Shown here: positions 44,835 through 54,094 of the stretch, piece by piece | How positions within the stretch are numbered: position 1 is the stretch's first letter | Layout: each line of letters begins with the position of its first letter | Source: Kaistia adipata DSM 17808 | Lineage (GTDB): Bacteria > Pseudomonadota > Alphaproteobacteria > Rhizobiales > Kaistiaceae | Assembly: GCF_000423225.1 (NCBI RefSeq) | Contig: NZ_KE383992.1 | Coordinates: forward strand, 188,971 to 252,970 | Direction: 5' to 3' | DNA length: 64,000 bases | Position numbers and translations under genes: made by a program | Notes under the pieces: generated by a model | What the model saw: only the letters and a program-made list of their open reading frames with translations | Databases searched by the model: none | Told to the model about the DNA's origin: nothing

Positions 44835-45807
44835 CGCGGGACCACCGGGAAAAGAGCGACGTGGAAAGGGTACGGCCGCCGCCTTCCTCGCGGATCAGCA
44901 GCTCGCCGGATTCGAGCGTGCCCGGCAAGCCGGCAAGCGCCTCGGCCGAGGTCTCGTGGATCGCCATGAAGGAAGCGCGGATCGAATAGGCCGAAAGGCA
45001 GAGGAACAGCGCGTCGTCGGCAAGCAGCTGCCGGCAGAGCGCCATCATCTCGGGCAGGCGCTCGAAGATGTCCCAGACCTCGCCGTTCGGGCCGCGGCCG
45101 AATTTCGGCGGGTCGAGGACGATGCCGTCATATTTCGAGCCGCGGCGGACCTCGCGCTGCACGAACTTCATCGCGTCGTCGACGATCCAGCGCACCGGCA
45201 GGTCGGCGATGCCCGACATCTGCTGGTTGTCGCGGGCCCAGCCGATTGCCTTCTTCGAGGCGTCGACATGCGTCACCTGCGCGCCGGCCATCGCCGCGAC
45301 GAAGGAGGCGATGCCAGTATAGCCGAACAGGTTCAGGACCTTCGGCACGCGCTTCTTGTCGGCGTATTGCGCGTCGCGGATCTTCTTGCCGAACCAGGCC
45401 CAGTGCATCTCCTGCTCGGGGAAGAAGCCGACATGGCGGAAGGCGGTGAAGCGGCCGAGGAAGCGCACCTCGCCCTCGCCGACCGCGCGCGGCAGCGGCC
45501 AGGCCATCGGCCAGGTCTCGCCGATCGGCTTCCGGTATTTCCAGCGGCCGTCCGAATCCTCGTCCTTGGCGCCGGTGAAGATCGCGTCGGCGCGATCCCA
45601 TTCCTCGGCGGAGAGGCGCGGCGTCCAGAGCGCCTGCGCTTCCGGCCGAACGATCCGGTAGGGACCATAGCGCTCGAGCTTCCGGCCATGGCCGGAATCG
45701 ATCAGGGCATAGTCGGGCCAGCCCTCGGTCTCGAGCATCACCGGCCAGCGGGATGCCGGGGCGTTCGGGTGCCGTGCGGCGTTGGGAAGATCGGAAGCTG
45801 TCGTCAT
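44827..45807 (-). CDS. Class I SAM-dependent rRNA methyltransferase, RlmI-like
   Basis: The 326-residue protein has the SAM site VLNLFGYTGIASFVAAMAGA, the acidic residue in VTHVDASKKAI, and the catalytic loop DGIVLDPPKFGRG, typical of the RlmI/RlmK cytosine-C5 group. It lacks a PUA domain. The ATG at 45807 gives MTTASDLPNAARH; a longer in-frame extension upstream is low-complexity and unconserved. It is cotranscribed with the SpoU gene and divergent from coxG. Confidence 0.88.
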   Translation of the reverse strand: MTTASDLPNAARHPNAPASRWPVMLETEGWPDYALIDSGHGRKLERYGPYRIVRPEAQALWTPRLSAEEWDRADAIFTGAKDEDSDGRWKYRKPIGETWPMAWPLPRAVGEGEVRFLGRFTAFRHVGFFPEQEMHWAWFGKKIRDAQYADKKRVPKVLNLFGYTGIASFVAAMAGAQVTHVDASKKAIGWARDNQQMSGIADLPVRWIVDDAMKFVQREVRRGSKYDGIVLDPPKFGRGPNGEVWDIFERLPEMMALCRQLLADDALFLCLSAYSIRASFMAIHETSAEALAGLPGTLESGELLIREEGGGRTLSTSLFSRWSRDA

Positions 45808-45970
45808 GGTCGGTTCATAGCGTTCGCCGCGCCGAATGCCAATCGATCCCCGCCATGACGCGGCGACTTCATGCGGGCGGGCGACTTGCCGTGGCAATAG
45901 GCCCATGCCAGCATAAACGTTCCAGTTGACGAGACGCGCGCCCAAGCGCGCGACACAAGGATCACCACCC

Positions 45971-46666
45971 ATGGAAATGACGGGCGAATACCGGATCCCC
46001 GCCAGTCGCGATGCGGTCTGGCAGGCCCTGAACGACCCGGATGTCCTGCGCGCCTGCATTCCCGGCTGCCAGGAGCTCACCAGGACCTCGGACACGGCGA
46101 TGAACGCCAAGGTCGTCGCCAAGGTCGGCCCGGTCAAGGCGACCTTCGTCGGCGACGTCACCTTCTCCAACGTGAACGCGCCCGAGAGCTACACGATCAG
46201 CGGCGAGGGCAAGGGCGGCGTCGCCGGCTTCGCCAAGGGCGGCGCCGACGTGCGGCTCGCCGAGGATGGCGACGCGACGATCCTGACCTACGACGTCAAG
46301 GCGCAGGTCGGCGGCAAGCTGGCGCAGTTGGGCTCGCGCCTGATAGACACAACCGCCAAGAAGATGGCCGATGACTTTTTCGGCGCATTTGCCGCCCACC
46401 TATCAGGAGACGAGCCGACAATGGCTTCCGCCCCGCTGACCACGCCCACCAACGCCGAGCCCGCCGACGCGGCCGCGACGGAGGAGCTGACCGACCGCCT
46501 CGAGCACAAGATCGACGACGAAGCGCAGGACCTCGCCGAGGTCGCGGAAGAGGTCGAGGAGGAGGTCGAGGTCGCGGCCGGCCGCGGATTCCTCGGCGGT
46601 CCCTATGTCTGGGGCCTGCTGGCGCTGCTCGTGGTCATCGTCGTCCTCGCGGTGGGCAGCCGCTAG
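45971..46666 (+). CDS. coxG: CoxG-like SRPBCC protein, membrane anchored
   Basis: CoxG proteins recruit CO-dehydrogenase-type molybdoenzymes to the membrane in carboxydotrophs. The 231-residue product has an SRPBCC domain ([34 protein letters not shown]), a charged linker with an acidic run near residues 190-205, and one C-terminal membrane helix ([19 protein letters not shown]). It is directly followed by coxS and coxM homologues, but the molybdenum subunit coxL is not in the window. Confidence 0.9.
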   Translation: MEMTGEYRIPASRDAVWQALNDPDVLRACIPGCQELTRTSDTAMNAKVVAKVGPVKATFVGDVTFSNVNAPESYTISGEGKGGVAGFAKGGADVRLAEDGDATILTYDVKAQVGGKLAQLGSRLIDTTAKKMADDFFGAFAAHLSGDEPTMASAPLTTPTNAEPADAAATEELTDRLEHKIDDEAQDLAEVAEEVEEEVEVAAGRGFLGGPYVWGLLALLVVIVVLAVGSR

Positions 46667-46730
46667 CCGACGCGTCGCGATATCGGGTTCCCGGCCGCCC
46701 GCCACAGGCCGCCGGAGAGGGAGGATCCTC

Positions 46731-47219
46731 ATGACGAGCATATCGATCACGGTGAACGGCACGACACGACGGGCGGAGGTGGAGGGACGGACCCTGCTCG
46801 TCGCGTTGCTGCGTGAAACCTTCGGACTGACCGGCACGCATGTCGGCTGCGACACGTCGCAATGCGGCGCCTGCGTCGTGCATGTCGACGGCAAGGCCGT
46901 GAAATCCTGCACCATGCTGGCGGCGCAGGCCGATGGCTGCCAGGTGCGGACCATCGAGGGCCTCGCCCAAGGCGACCAGCTGCACCCCGTGCAGGCCGCC
47001 TTCCACGAGCATCACGGCCTGCAATGCGGCTTCTGCACGCCCGGCATGATCATGGCGGCGGTCGACATGATCGAGCGCCACGACGCACGGCTCGACGAGG
47101 CGACGATCCGGCACGAGCTCGAGGGCAACATCTGCCGCTGCACGGGCTACCACAACATCGTCAAGGCGATCCAGGCCGCCGCCGACCAGATGGCCGGCCT
47201 GCGCCAGGCGGCGGAGTAG
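46731..47219 (+). CDS. coxS: 2Fe-2S subunit of a xanthine dehydrogenase/CODH-family enzyme
   Basis: The 162-residue iron-sulfur subunit holds two [2Fe-2S] clusters. The plant-type one is at [10 protein letters not shown] plus a later cysteine in KSCTM. The second is in the alpha-helical domain with [10 protein letters not shown] and [12 protein letters not shown]. It passes electrons from the molybdenum site to the FAD subunit. The ATG follows GGAGAGGGAGG. It sits 5 bases before coxM. The family is certain, but the substrate of the enzyme is unknown without the large subunit. Confidence 0.93.
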   Translation: MTSISITVNGTTRRAEVEGRTLLVALLRETFGLTGTHVGCDTSQCGACVVHVDGKAVKSCTMLAAQADGCQVRTIEGLAQGDQLHPVQAAFHEHHGLQCGFCTPGMIMAAVDMIERHDARLDEATIRHELEGNICRCTGYHNIVKAIQAAADQMAGLRQAAE

Positions 47220-47224
47220 GCCCG

Positions 47225-48025
47225 ATGTACGAGACGAACTACCACCGCCCGCGCGACCTCGCCGAGGCCGAGAGCCAGTTCGCCGCCGCCGCCGAGGCGC
47301 GCTATCTCGCCGGCGGCATGACGCTGCTGCCGACGATGAAGCAGCGCCTTGCCGCTCCCAGCGATCTCGTCGATCTCGGCCGGCTCGCCGAGCTGAAGGG
47401 CATCGCCGTCACGACGGACGCGGTGACGATCGGCGCCGGCGTGACCCACGCCGAGGTCGCCGAAGCACCCGAGATCCGCGCGGCCCTCCCCGCGCTCGCC
47501 GCGCTCGCCGGCCAGATCGGCGACCCGCATGTTCGCCATCGCGGCACGATCGGCGGCTCTCTCGCCAATGACGACCCGGCCGCCGACTATCCGGCCGCCG
47601 TGCTGGCGCTCGGCGCGACGATCCGCACGACCCGGCGCGAGCTCGCCGCCGAGGAATTCTTCCAGGGCCTGTTCACGACCGCGCTGGAGGAAGGCGAGAT
47701 CCTCGTCTCCGTCACCTTCCCGCTCGCCGCCCGCGCCGCCTACGCCAAGTTCCCCAACCCGGCCTCGCGCTACGCCATGGCCGGCGTCTTCGTCGCGCGG
47801 ATGCCGGACGGCGCCGTGCGGGTCGGCGTCACCGGGGCCGGCCAGGACGGCGTCTATCGCGACGCGGCCTTCGAGGCGGCGCTGGAAGCGGATTTCGCGC
47901 CGGCGGCGCTCGATCCGATCGAGGTCGACGCCTCGGCGATGCTCTCCGACCTGCATGGCTCGGCCGCCTATCGCGCCAACCTGGTGAAGGTGATGGCGAA
48001 GCGCGCGGTGGCGGCGGCCGGCTGA
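47225..48025 (+). CDS. coxM: FAD subunit of a xanthine dehydrogenase/CODH-family enzyme
   Basis: The 266-residue protein has the FAD motifs AGGMTLLP (residues 29-36) and [19 protein letters not shown] of the CoxM family, then the C-terminal CO_deh_flav_C domain. FAD takes electrons from CoxS and passes them to quinones or another acceptor. No coxL, coxD, coxE or coxF follows; instead the next genes are bfd and bfr. The large subunit must be encoded elsewhere, or the pair serves a different partner. Confidence 0.92.
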   Translation: MYETNYHRPRDLAEAESQFAAAAEARYLAGGMTLLPTMKQRLAAPSDLVDLGRLAELKGIAVTTDAVTIGAGVTHAEVAEAPEIRAALPALAALAGQIGDPHVRHRGTIGGSLANDDPAADYPAAVLALGATIRTTRRELAAEEFFQGLFTTALEEGEILVSVTFPLAARAAYAKFPNPASRYAMAGVFVARMPDGAVRVGVTGAGQDGVYRDAAFEAALEADFAPAALDPIEVDASAMLSDLHGSAAYRANLVKVMAKRAVAAAG

Positions 48026-48204
48026 GGCCCGCCGTCATCGAAACGCCGTCATTCGGGCGAATGACGGGCGGGAAACCGGCCCGCCGGCAGCGCCGGCGGG
48101 TGCGACACTTGCGGAACCGGGACCGCGCATCGCTGGCATTGGCGAGGTCGGGCTCCTATTTCTGACAAAACGGAAGCCCACGGAGGCAACCACAGTCCCC
48201 CGCC

Positions 48205-48456
48205 ATGATCGTCTGTTCCTGCAATACCCTCACCAAGGCCGTCGTCCTCGAGACGGCCGAACGCCTGGCGCGCGAGACGCCGGGCCGCCCGCTGACGCCG
48301 GCCCGCGTCTACCGCGCCCTCGGCATGAAGGCGCAGTGCACCGTCTGCTTCGCGCTGGTGCGCCGGCTGCTGGCCGAATCCGGCGCCTTGATCACCTGTC
48401 CCGAGCCGCTCGGCAGCGGCGCCGAGGACAGCGAGGACGTCGCCCTGTTCGGCTGA
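48205..48456 (+). CDS. bfd: Bacterioferritin-associated ferredoxin
   Basis: Bfd reduces haem in bacterioferritin so that stored iron can be released. The 83-residue protein has the [2Fe-2S] ligands CSC at the N-terminus and CTVC near residue 45, the BFD-like Fer2 arrangement. The alanine- and glutamate-rich tail is typical. It lies 85 bases upstream of bfr on the same strand, so the pair forms an iron storage and release module. Confidence 0.92.
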   Translation: MIVCSCNTLTKAVVLETAERLARETPGRPLTPARVYRALGMKAQCTVCFALVRRLLAESGALITCPEPLGSGAEDSEDVALFG

Positions 48457-48497
48457 ATCCCGCGCTTTCACGCTCCATTTGACGTTCCCGGGTTCTG

Positions 48498-48530
48498 GTT
48501 CTATCGTCTCTCTTTAGAACCGTTCCAGAA
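48498..48530 (+). promoter_or_regulatory. Inverted repeat/candidate iron control element before bfr
   Basis: A 7-base perfect inverted repeat, GGTTCTA and TAGAACC, spans 48498-48521. The right part extends to TTTAGAACCGTTCCAGAA (48513-48530), which resembles one half of the Irr box (TTTAGAA spacer TTCTAAA). It is placed just before the bfr ribosome site, so repression or RNA folding are both possible. An irr gene lies 2 kb downstream. The match is partial. Confidence 0.4.
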
Positions 48531-48541
48531 AGGGAGCCGTC

Positions 48542-49027
48542 ATGAAGGGCGACGCGAAGGTCATCGAGTATCTCAACCGGGCGCTGCGCCTCGAGCTGAC
48601 GGCCGTCAACCAGTACTGGCTGCATTACCGGCTGACCGAGGACTGGGGCTACGCCAAGCTCGCCAAGAAGGAGCGGGCCGAGTCGATCGAGGAGATGCAC
48701 CACGCCGACAAGCTGATCGCGCGCATCATCTTCCTCGAGGGCTTCCCCAACCTGCAGGTGCTCGACCCGCTCGAGATCGGCCAGAACGTCAAGGAAGTCC
48801 TCGAGGCGGATCTGCGCGGCGAATACACGGCGCGCAACTACTACAAGGAAGGCCGCGACGTCTGCCACGCCGCCGGCGACTATGTCTCGATGGCGCTGTT
48901 CGAGGAGCTGATGCGGGACGAGGAAGGCCATATCGACTTCCTCGAGACGCAGCTCGGCCTGCTCAACGACCTCGGCAAGGAGTTCTACTACCAGCTGCAG
49001 GCGGCCCCGAGCGACGAGGCCGAGTAG
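48542..49027 (+). CDS. bfr: Bacterioferritin
   Basis: Bfr forms a 24-subunit, haem-containing shell that oxidises and stores iron. The 161-residue protein has ferroxidase ligands in [12 protein letters not shown] (Glu18) and [12 protein letters not shown], with the haem-ligating methionine at about residue 52. [13 protein letters not shown] and [16 protein letters not shown] supply the other metal residues. The ATG follows AAAGGGAG. It is next to bfd and close to irr, consistent with iron-responsive control. Confidence 0.96.
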   Translation: MKGDAKVIEYLNRALRLELTAVNQYWLHYRLTEDWGYAKLAKKERAESIEEMHHADKLIARIIFLEGFPNLQVLDPLEIGQNVKEVLEADLRGEYTARNYYKEGRDVCHAAGDYVSMALFEELMRDEEGHIDFLETQLGLLNDLGKEFYYQLQAAPSDEAE

Positions 49028-49180
49028 CGAGAACGCCTTCGGCGCCGCGCGGAACCTCCACCGCGGCGCCCGCGCCGGACCGCCGCGACAGGACGTCCGG
49101 CCGAACGGGGGCGTGGTTGCCGCCCCCCGGCGCGCATACTATAAGCGCTGCCATCCTTCACTTCGCGGAAACGGCCTAAA

Positions 49181-50395
49181 ATGTCCGATGTCAAGAAGGT
49201 CGTCCTCGCCTATTCGGGCGGGCTCGACACCTCCATCATCCTGAAATGGCTCCAGCTCGAATACGGCGCCGAAGTCGTGACCTTCACGGCCGACCTCGGC
49301 CAGGGCGAAGAGCTCGACCCGGCCCGCCGCAAGGCCGAGATGATGGGCATCAAGCAGATCTACATCGAGGATCTGCGCGAGGAATTCGTCCGCGACTTCG
49401 TGTTCCCGATGTTCCGCGCCAACGCGCTCTACGAGGGCACCTACCTGCTCGGCACCTCGATCGCCCGGCCGCTGATCGCCAAGCGCCTGGTCGAGATCGC
49501 GCATGAGACCGGCGCCGACGCCGTCGCCCATGGCGCCACCGGCAAGGGCAACGACCAGGTCCGCTTCGAGCTCTCCGCCTATGCGCTCGATCCGAACATC
49601 AAGGTCATCGCGCCCTGGCGCGAATGGCAGTTCAAGTCGCGCACCGACCTGCTCGACTTCGCCGAGAAGAACCAGATCCCGGTGCCGAAGGACAAGCGCG
49701 GCGAGGCGCCGTTCTCCGTCGACGCCAACCTGCTGCACTCCTCCTCCGAGGGCAAGGTTCTGGAAGACCCGGCGCAGGAAGCCCCGCCCTACGTCTTCAT
49801 GCGCACCGTGGCGCCGGAAGACGCCCCGGACGAGGCGACCTATGTCGAGATCGGTTTCGAGAAGGGCGACGCCGTCTCGATCAACGGCGTGCACATGTCG
49901 CCGGCGACGCTTCTGACCAAGCTGAACGAGCTCGGCCGCGACAACGGCATCGGCCGGCTCGACCTGGTCGAGAACCGCTTCGTCGGCATGAAGTCGCGCG
50001 GCATCTACGAGACGCCCGGCGGCACCATCCTGCTCGCCGCCCACCGCGCCATGGAGAGCCTGACGCTCGACCGCGAGGCCGCGCATCTCAAGGATTCGAT
50101 CATGCCCCGCTATGCGGAGCTGATCTATTACGGCTTCTGGTTCTCGCCGGAGCGCGAGATGCTGCAGGCTCTGATCGACAAGAGCCAGGAGCATGTCGAG
50201 GGCACGGTGCGGCTGAAGCTCTACAAGGGCAACACCATCGTCGTCGGCCGCTCGTCGCCGAAGTCGCTCTATTCCGACGCGCTCGTCACCTTCGAGGACG
50301 ATCGCGGCGCCTACGACCAGAAGGACGCGGCCGGCTTCATCCGCCTGAACGCGCTCCGCCTGCGCACGCTCGCGGCCCGCAAGAAGCTGGGCTGA
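49181..50395 (+). CDS. argG: Argininosuccinate synthase
   Basis: ArgG joins citrulline and aspartate using ATP in arginine biosynthesis. The 404-residue protein begins with the ATP loop [17 protein letters not shown] and has [24 protein letters not shown] and [15 protein letters not shown], all diagnostic. The length matches type 1 enzymes. It stands alone between bfr and irr with its own upstream gap. No other arg gene is adjacent. Confidence 0.97.
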   Translation: MSDVKKVVLAYSGGLDTSIILKWLQLEYGAEVVTFTADLGQGEELDPARRKAEMMGIKQIYIEDLREEFVRDFVFPMFRANALYEGTYLLGTSIARPLIAKRLVEIAHETGADAVAHGATGKGNDQVRFELSAYALDPNIKVIAPWREWQFKSRTDLLDFAEKNQIPVPKDKRGEAPFSVDANLLHSSSEGKVLEDPAQEAPPYVFMRTVAPEDAPDEATYVEIGFEKGDAVSINGVHMSPATLLTKLNELGRDNGIGRLDLVENRFVGMKSRGIYETPGGTILLAAHRAMESLTLDREAAHLKDSIMPRYAELIYYGFWFSPEREMLQALIDKSQEHVEGTVRLKLYKGNTIVVGRSSPKSLYSDALVTFEDDRGAYDQKDAAGFIRLNALRLRTLAARKKLG

Positions 50396-50536
50396 GCCGG
50401 ACTGACACTCGGAAGCGCGGTTTCAGGCCGTTTTCAGCGGTCTGTTGCTAAAGCTTCATTTTAGAGTTAGGTTATCTTGGTCGACCCCGCCTCCCACCCG
50501 GAGACGGGGCCGGTCAACGAGTTAAAACGCGAAGAT

Positions 50537-51004
50537 ATGGACGAACCGCCCATGCGCATCGACCTTGCCAGGAAAGCAACCCGGACCGCCGACAAGAAGG
50601 CTTCGGAAGTCCGCGTCATGCTGCGCGCCGCGGGCCTGCGTCCGACCCGTCAGCGTCTGGCGCTGGCCGAGCTGCTGTTCGAGCAGGGCAACCGCCACAT
50701 CTCGGCCGAGGGCCTGCACGAAGAGGCGATGAACCACCGCGTTCCGGTGTCGCTGGCGACCGTGTACAACACGCTGCACCAGTTCACCGAGGCGGGCCTC
50801 CTGCGCGAAGTCGCGGTCGACGGCTCGAAGACCTATTTCGACACCAATGTCGACGACCACCACCACTTCTTCATCGAAGGCGAGAACCGCGTGCTCGACA
50901 TCCCGATGTCGACGCTGCGCGTCGAGGACGTCCCCGTCCCGCCCGAGGGCATGGAGATCACCCGGGTCGACATCGTCGTGCGCCTGCGCCGGATCGACAA
51001 CTGA
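50537..51004 (+). CDS. irr: Iron response regulator Irr (Fur family)
   Basis: Irr is a haem-responsive regulator that replaces Fur in rhizobia and relatives. The 155-residue protein has the winged helix with PVSLATVYNTLHQFTEAGLL and the Irr-type metal/haem region NVDDHHHFFIEGENRVLDIP, whose HHH run separates it from Fur. It contains no cysteine, so the N-terminal Cys-Pro haem regulatory motif of Bradyrhizobium Irr is absent, as in many other rhizobia. The start at 50537 or 50552 is uncertain. Irr often precedes fabA-fabB, but here only repeats follow. Confidence 0.92.
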   Translation: MDEPPMRIDLARKATRTADKKASEVRVMLRAAGLRPTRQRLALAELLFEQGNRHISAEGLHEEAMNHRVPVSLATVYNTLHQFTEAGLLREVAVDGSKTYFDTNVDDHHHFFIEGENRVLDIPMSTLRVEDVPVPPEGMEITRVDIVVRLRRIDN

Positions 51005-51026
51005 GTTCAGACTTTTTCGATTTCTG

Positions 51027-51061
51027 AAAACGCCGCGCCGGCCCAGCCGCGCGGCGTTTTT
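51027..51061 (+). terminator. Intrinsic terminator after irr
   Basis: AAAACGCCGCGC and GCGCGGCGTTTTT form a stem of about 11 pairs around a short loop, ending in five thymines. It begins 23 bases after the irr stop and marks the end of that transcript. Confidence 0.9.
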
Positions 51062-51753
51062 GTTTGCGCGCGATGATGTGAAGTGCCGTCGCAAGGCACA
51101 AATCCGCACGCATGGCGCCGGCGCGGGACCGATCGCAGACCGGGCGATCTTCGACGCCGAAGTCCCCAGACTCGACCATCATCCTGAGGTGCCCGGCGGA
51201 GCCGGGCCTCGAAGGAGGGTCCAGGGAGCGCTCCTGGCGAGACTGTGAGGAATTGCGCCGGCCCCGGTGATCCGCTGGACCCTCCTTCGAGGCTTCGCTG
51301 CCGCGAAGCACCTCAGGATGATGGCCGAGCGAGCCGATCGGCCGGGAGGGGCGGAGGACGGGACAGCGGATCTCTCACCCGCCATGGCCAAGCTTCGCGC
51401 AACGCGCTCCACCGTCATCCCTGCGAAAGCAGGGATCCAGTCATCCTTGCCCCCGACTATTCCGGCGGCCGGCTTGACTGCAATGACGACGCGGCGTTTC
51501 GCGCCTCGCGGCGGCATGGATTCCTGCTTTCGCAGGAATGACGGCGGAGAATGGGACGGCCTGAGGGCGGCCTATCCACGCACCACCGCCTGCATGCTTC
51601 GAGACAGGCCTTCGGGCCGCCTCAGCATGGTGGCGGTGCCGTGCACGGCTCTCCTCCCCGGAAAGGCCAAGCAAGCACGGAAAAAAGCCCTCACCCGCAT
51701 GCGGGAGAGGGCCGGGCGAGGGTCCGCTGGCACGGGCCAGCCCCTAGAAAACC
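51062..51753. repeat. Gene-free gap filled with inverted palindromic repeats
   Basis: No credible gene is seen. An inverted family C pair lies at 51178-51228 and 51277-51326 (arms CATCCTGAGGTGC and GCACCTCAGGATGATGG). An inverted family B pair follows at 51412-51441 and 51516-51545 (GGATTCCTGCTTTCGCAGGA). A single family C element is at 51596-51640 and a GAGGG/CCCTC fold at 51685-51722. Nested inverted pairs suggest one large foldable region. Confidence 0.82.
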
Positions 51754-52344
51754 TCAGTCGATGGTCTCGTCCGGGTAGACGCCCCAGAGATTGGTCTGCT
51801 TGATCCAGCCGCGGAAGCGCTTGTCGGTCAGTCGGCACCAGCCCTTGTCGCATTCGGAAACCTGCGACACGACCTTCGGCTGCAGATAGGCCGAGATCTC
51901 GGCGGTGTCGTTCGGCGAGACGCGGATCGGCAGCGGGTCGCCGTCCTGCCAGGGCGCGATCACGGCGGTGCGCTTGCCGACGAGCAGGCTGTGGAAGACC
52001 CAGCCCTCGGTGCCGTCGGAATCGCGGATGCGGCGCCAATTGTCGAATTCCTGCACGATCTCGACCGGCAGGCCGGAACGGGTGAACACCCACGAAACCT
52101 TGTAGCCCTGGCCGGGGCCGACACGGACATTGACGCGGCCGGCCTTGAGCGAGACGAAGCGCGGCAGCGGCAGGCCGCTCGGGCCGAGCTTCGGCGCGGC
52201 GCCGGCGGCCCCCTGGGCGGAGGCGGTCTCGGCCGGCTGCGCGACGATCAGCATGGCCGCGATAGCAGCGAATGCGAGAGCCGAAGTCGCGGCTCGCACC
52301 CGCGCCAGCCGACGGAACATTCCCTTGAGCGCCGCCACCATCAT
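51754..52344 (-). CDS. Secreted bacterial SH3-domain protein
   Basis: The 196-residue protein has a basic N-terminus and one hydrophobic segment with a possible cleavage site after ASA near residue 42, so it is probably periplasmic. Two SH3-like units follow (about 60-125 and 130-195), with GRVNVRVGPGQGYKVSWVF and CRLTDKRFRGWIKQTNLWGVYP. Such proteins are widespread in Hyphomicrobiales, often mislabelled, and probably bind cell wall peptides. Start MMVAALKGM at 52344 is favoured by an AAGGGG site; longer starts are possible. Confidence 0.85.
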   Translation of the reverse strand: MMVAALKGMFRRLARVRAATSALAFAAIAAMLIVAQPAETASAQGAAGAAPKLGPSGLPLPRFVSLKAGRVNVRVGPGQGYKVSWVFTRSGLPVEIVQEFDNWRRIRDSDGTEGWVFHSLLVGKRTAVIAPWQDGDPLPIRVSPNDTAEISAYLQPKVVSQVSECDKGWCRLTDKRFRGWIKQTNLWGVYPDETID

Positions 52345-52531
52345 CGTTTCTTCACCCCTTTCCATCGCCGTCACTGCGAGCCGAGGGTCTTTCCGGATGC
52401 GCGTGCGATCGCCCATTTTGCGATTGCCGGCCGTCTGGTAGAGGATCGAGAGACGCAGCGACGGGTTCATCAGCCGTCGCCGCCAGTTTGACGCTCCATG
52501 GTTAAGGAGCTCTCAACGGAGAGGCCGCCGG

Positions 52532-53527
52532 ATGAAGAAGAAGCCGCTCGTCATCGTCACCCGGCGGCTGCCGGATGCCGTCGAAACGCGGATGCGCGAA
52601 CTGTTCGACACGCGCCTCAACATCGACGACCGGCCGATGACCCCGGCCGAGCTGATCGAGGCGGTCAAGACCGCCGACGTGCTGGTGCCGACCGTCACCG
52701 ACCGCATCGACGGCCACATCATCGCCGAGGCCGGCGAGCAGCTGAAGCTGATCGCCAGCTTCTCGAACGGCTTCGACCATATCGACGTCGAGACGGCGCA
52801 GGCGCGCGGCATCACCGTCACCAACACGCCCGGCGTGCTCACCGACGACACCGCCGACATGACGATGGCGCTGATCCTCGCCGTGCCGCGCCGCCTCGTC
52901 GAGGGCGCGCGCGTGCTGACCCCGGACCATGACTGGGCCGGCTGGTCGCCGACCTGGATGCTCGGCCGCCGCATGGCCGGCAAGCGGCTCGGCATCGTCG
53001 GCATGGGCCGGATCGGCCAGGCGGTGGCGCACCGCGCCAAGGCGTTCGGCCTGTCGATCCACTATCACAACCGCCATCGCCTGCCGGCCTCGATCGAGGA
53101 AGGGCTGGAGGCGACCTACTGGGACAGCCTCGACCAGATGCTCGCCCGAATGGACATCATCTCGGTCAACTGCCCGCGCACGCCCGGCACCTACCACCTG
53201 CTGTCGGAGCGGCGGCTGAAGCTGATGCGGCCCGAGGCCTATATCGTCAACACGGCGCGCGGCGACGTGGTCGACGAGACGGCGCTGGCCCGCCTGCTCG
53301 AGACCGGCGCGATCGCCGGCGCCGGCCTCGACGTTTTCGAGCACGAGCCCGCGGTCAACCCGAAGCTGGTTCGCCTCGCCGCCAAGGGCCGGGCGGTACT
53401 GCTGCCGCATATGGGCTCGGCGACGATCGAGGGTCGGCTCGCCATGGGCGAGAAGGTGCTGATCAACATCCGCGCCTATTTCGACGGTCACAAGCCGCCG
53501 GACCGCGTCCTCGCCTCGATGCTCTGA
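52532..53527 (+). CDS. D-2-hydroxyacid dehydrogenase (glyoxylate reductase-like)
   Basis: The 331-residue protein has the NAD(P) loop GIVGMGRIGQAVAHRAKAFG, substrate arginine in VNTARGDVVDETALARLL, catalytic glutamate in DVFEHEP and histidine in LLPHMGSATIEGR. It resembles the GRHPR-like glyoxylate/hydroxypyruvate reductases of alphaproteobacteria. The residue after the nucleotide loop (HNRHRL) suggests a preference for NADPH. It is divergent from the SH3 gene and is a distant paralogue of the GhrA-like gene at 19 kb. Confidence 0.9.
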   Translation: MKKKPLVIVTRRLPDAVETRMRELFDTRLNIDDRPMTPAELIEAVKTADVLVPTVTDRIDGHIIAEAGEQLKLIASFSNGFDHIDVETAQARGITVTNTPGVLTDDTADMTMALILAVPRRLVEGARVLTPDHDWAGWSPTWMLGRRMAGKRLGIVGMGRIGQAVAHRAKAFGLSIHYHNRHRLPASIEEGLEATYWDSLDQMLARMDIISVNCPRTPGTYHLLSERRLKLMRPEAYIVNTARGDVVDETALARLLETGAIAGAGLDVFEHEPAVNPKLVRLAAKGRAVLLPHMGSATIEGRLAMGEKVLINIRAYFDGHKPPDRVLASML

Positions 53528-54094
53528 GTCGGCTAATTTTCGGCGCTAAGCCGGATTCGGATTTTTTGGAGACGTGGTCGCGAGGCCGCACACATCGCCT
53601 GCCGACACGCTTCGCCATGATCCTGCGTGTCTGGCCCGCAATGGACACTCTGCTTTCACCTCTCCCTGAGGGAGAGGTCGACGGCCGAAGGCCGGCGGGT
53701 GAGGGGTTACGCCCTATCCGGATGGTTCCCTACCCCCTCACCCGGAGCTTCGCTCCGACCTCTCCCCATGGGAGAGGTGAAGAGAAAGCGGCATGGCAGC
53801 GCTTATCGAATTACGGGCCATCATCCTGAGGTGCGTCGCGAAGCGAAGCCTCGAAGGAGGAAGGCCATTTCCCCCTCCCCCTTGTGGGGAGGGACGGGGT
53901 GGGGGTACCACCTCGGTATAGGGAAGCGCCCTCGGCCTGCGTTCCGCCTTTAGGAACGGAGCCGGTACCCCCTCCCTAACCCTCCCCACAAGGGGGAGGG
54001 AATTTCCCGGCTTCCCCTTGCCGGGCCGGGGAATGACCCCCGTCATTCCGGAGGAAGCGGAAATCCAAGCCGCCACCGTCGGCGACGGGCTCTC
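53528..54094. repeat. Gene-free gap with families A, C and D
   Basis: The gap holds family A copy 3 (53656-53782), a single family C element (53818-53863, CATCCTGAGGTGC start) and family D copy 2 (53868-54003) in direct succession, then a short GTCATTCC palindrome near 54040. No gene is supported. The tight packing of three different families is like that at 29.1-29.5 kb. Confidence 0.85.

Noticed and set aside
51267-51803. Open frame of 178 codons in the repeat-filled gap
   Set aside because: It is composed of translated palindromic repeats and has no ribosome site or family similarity.
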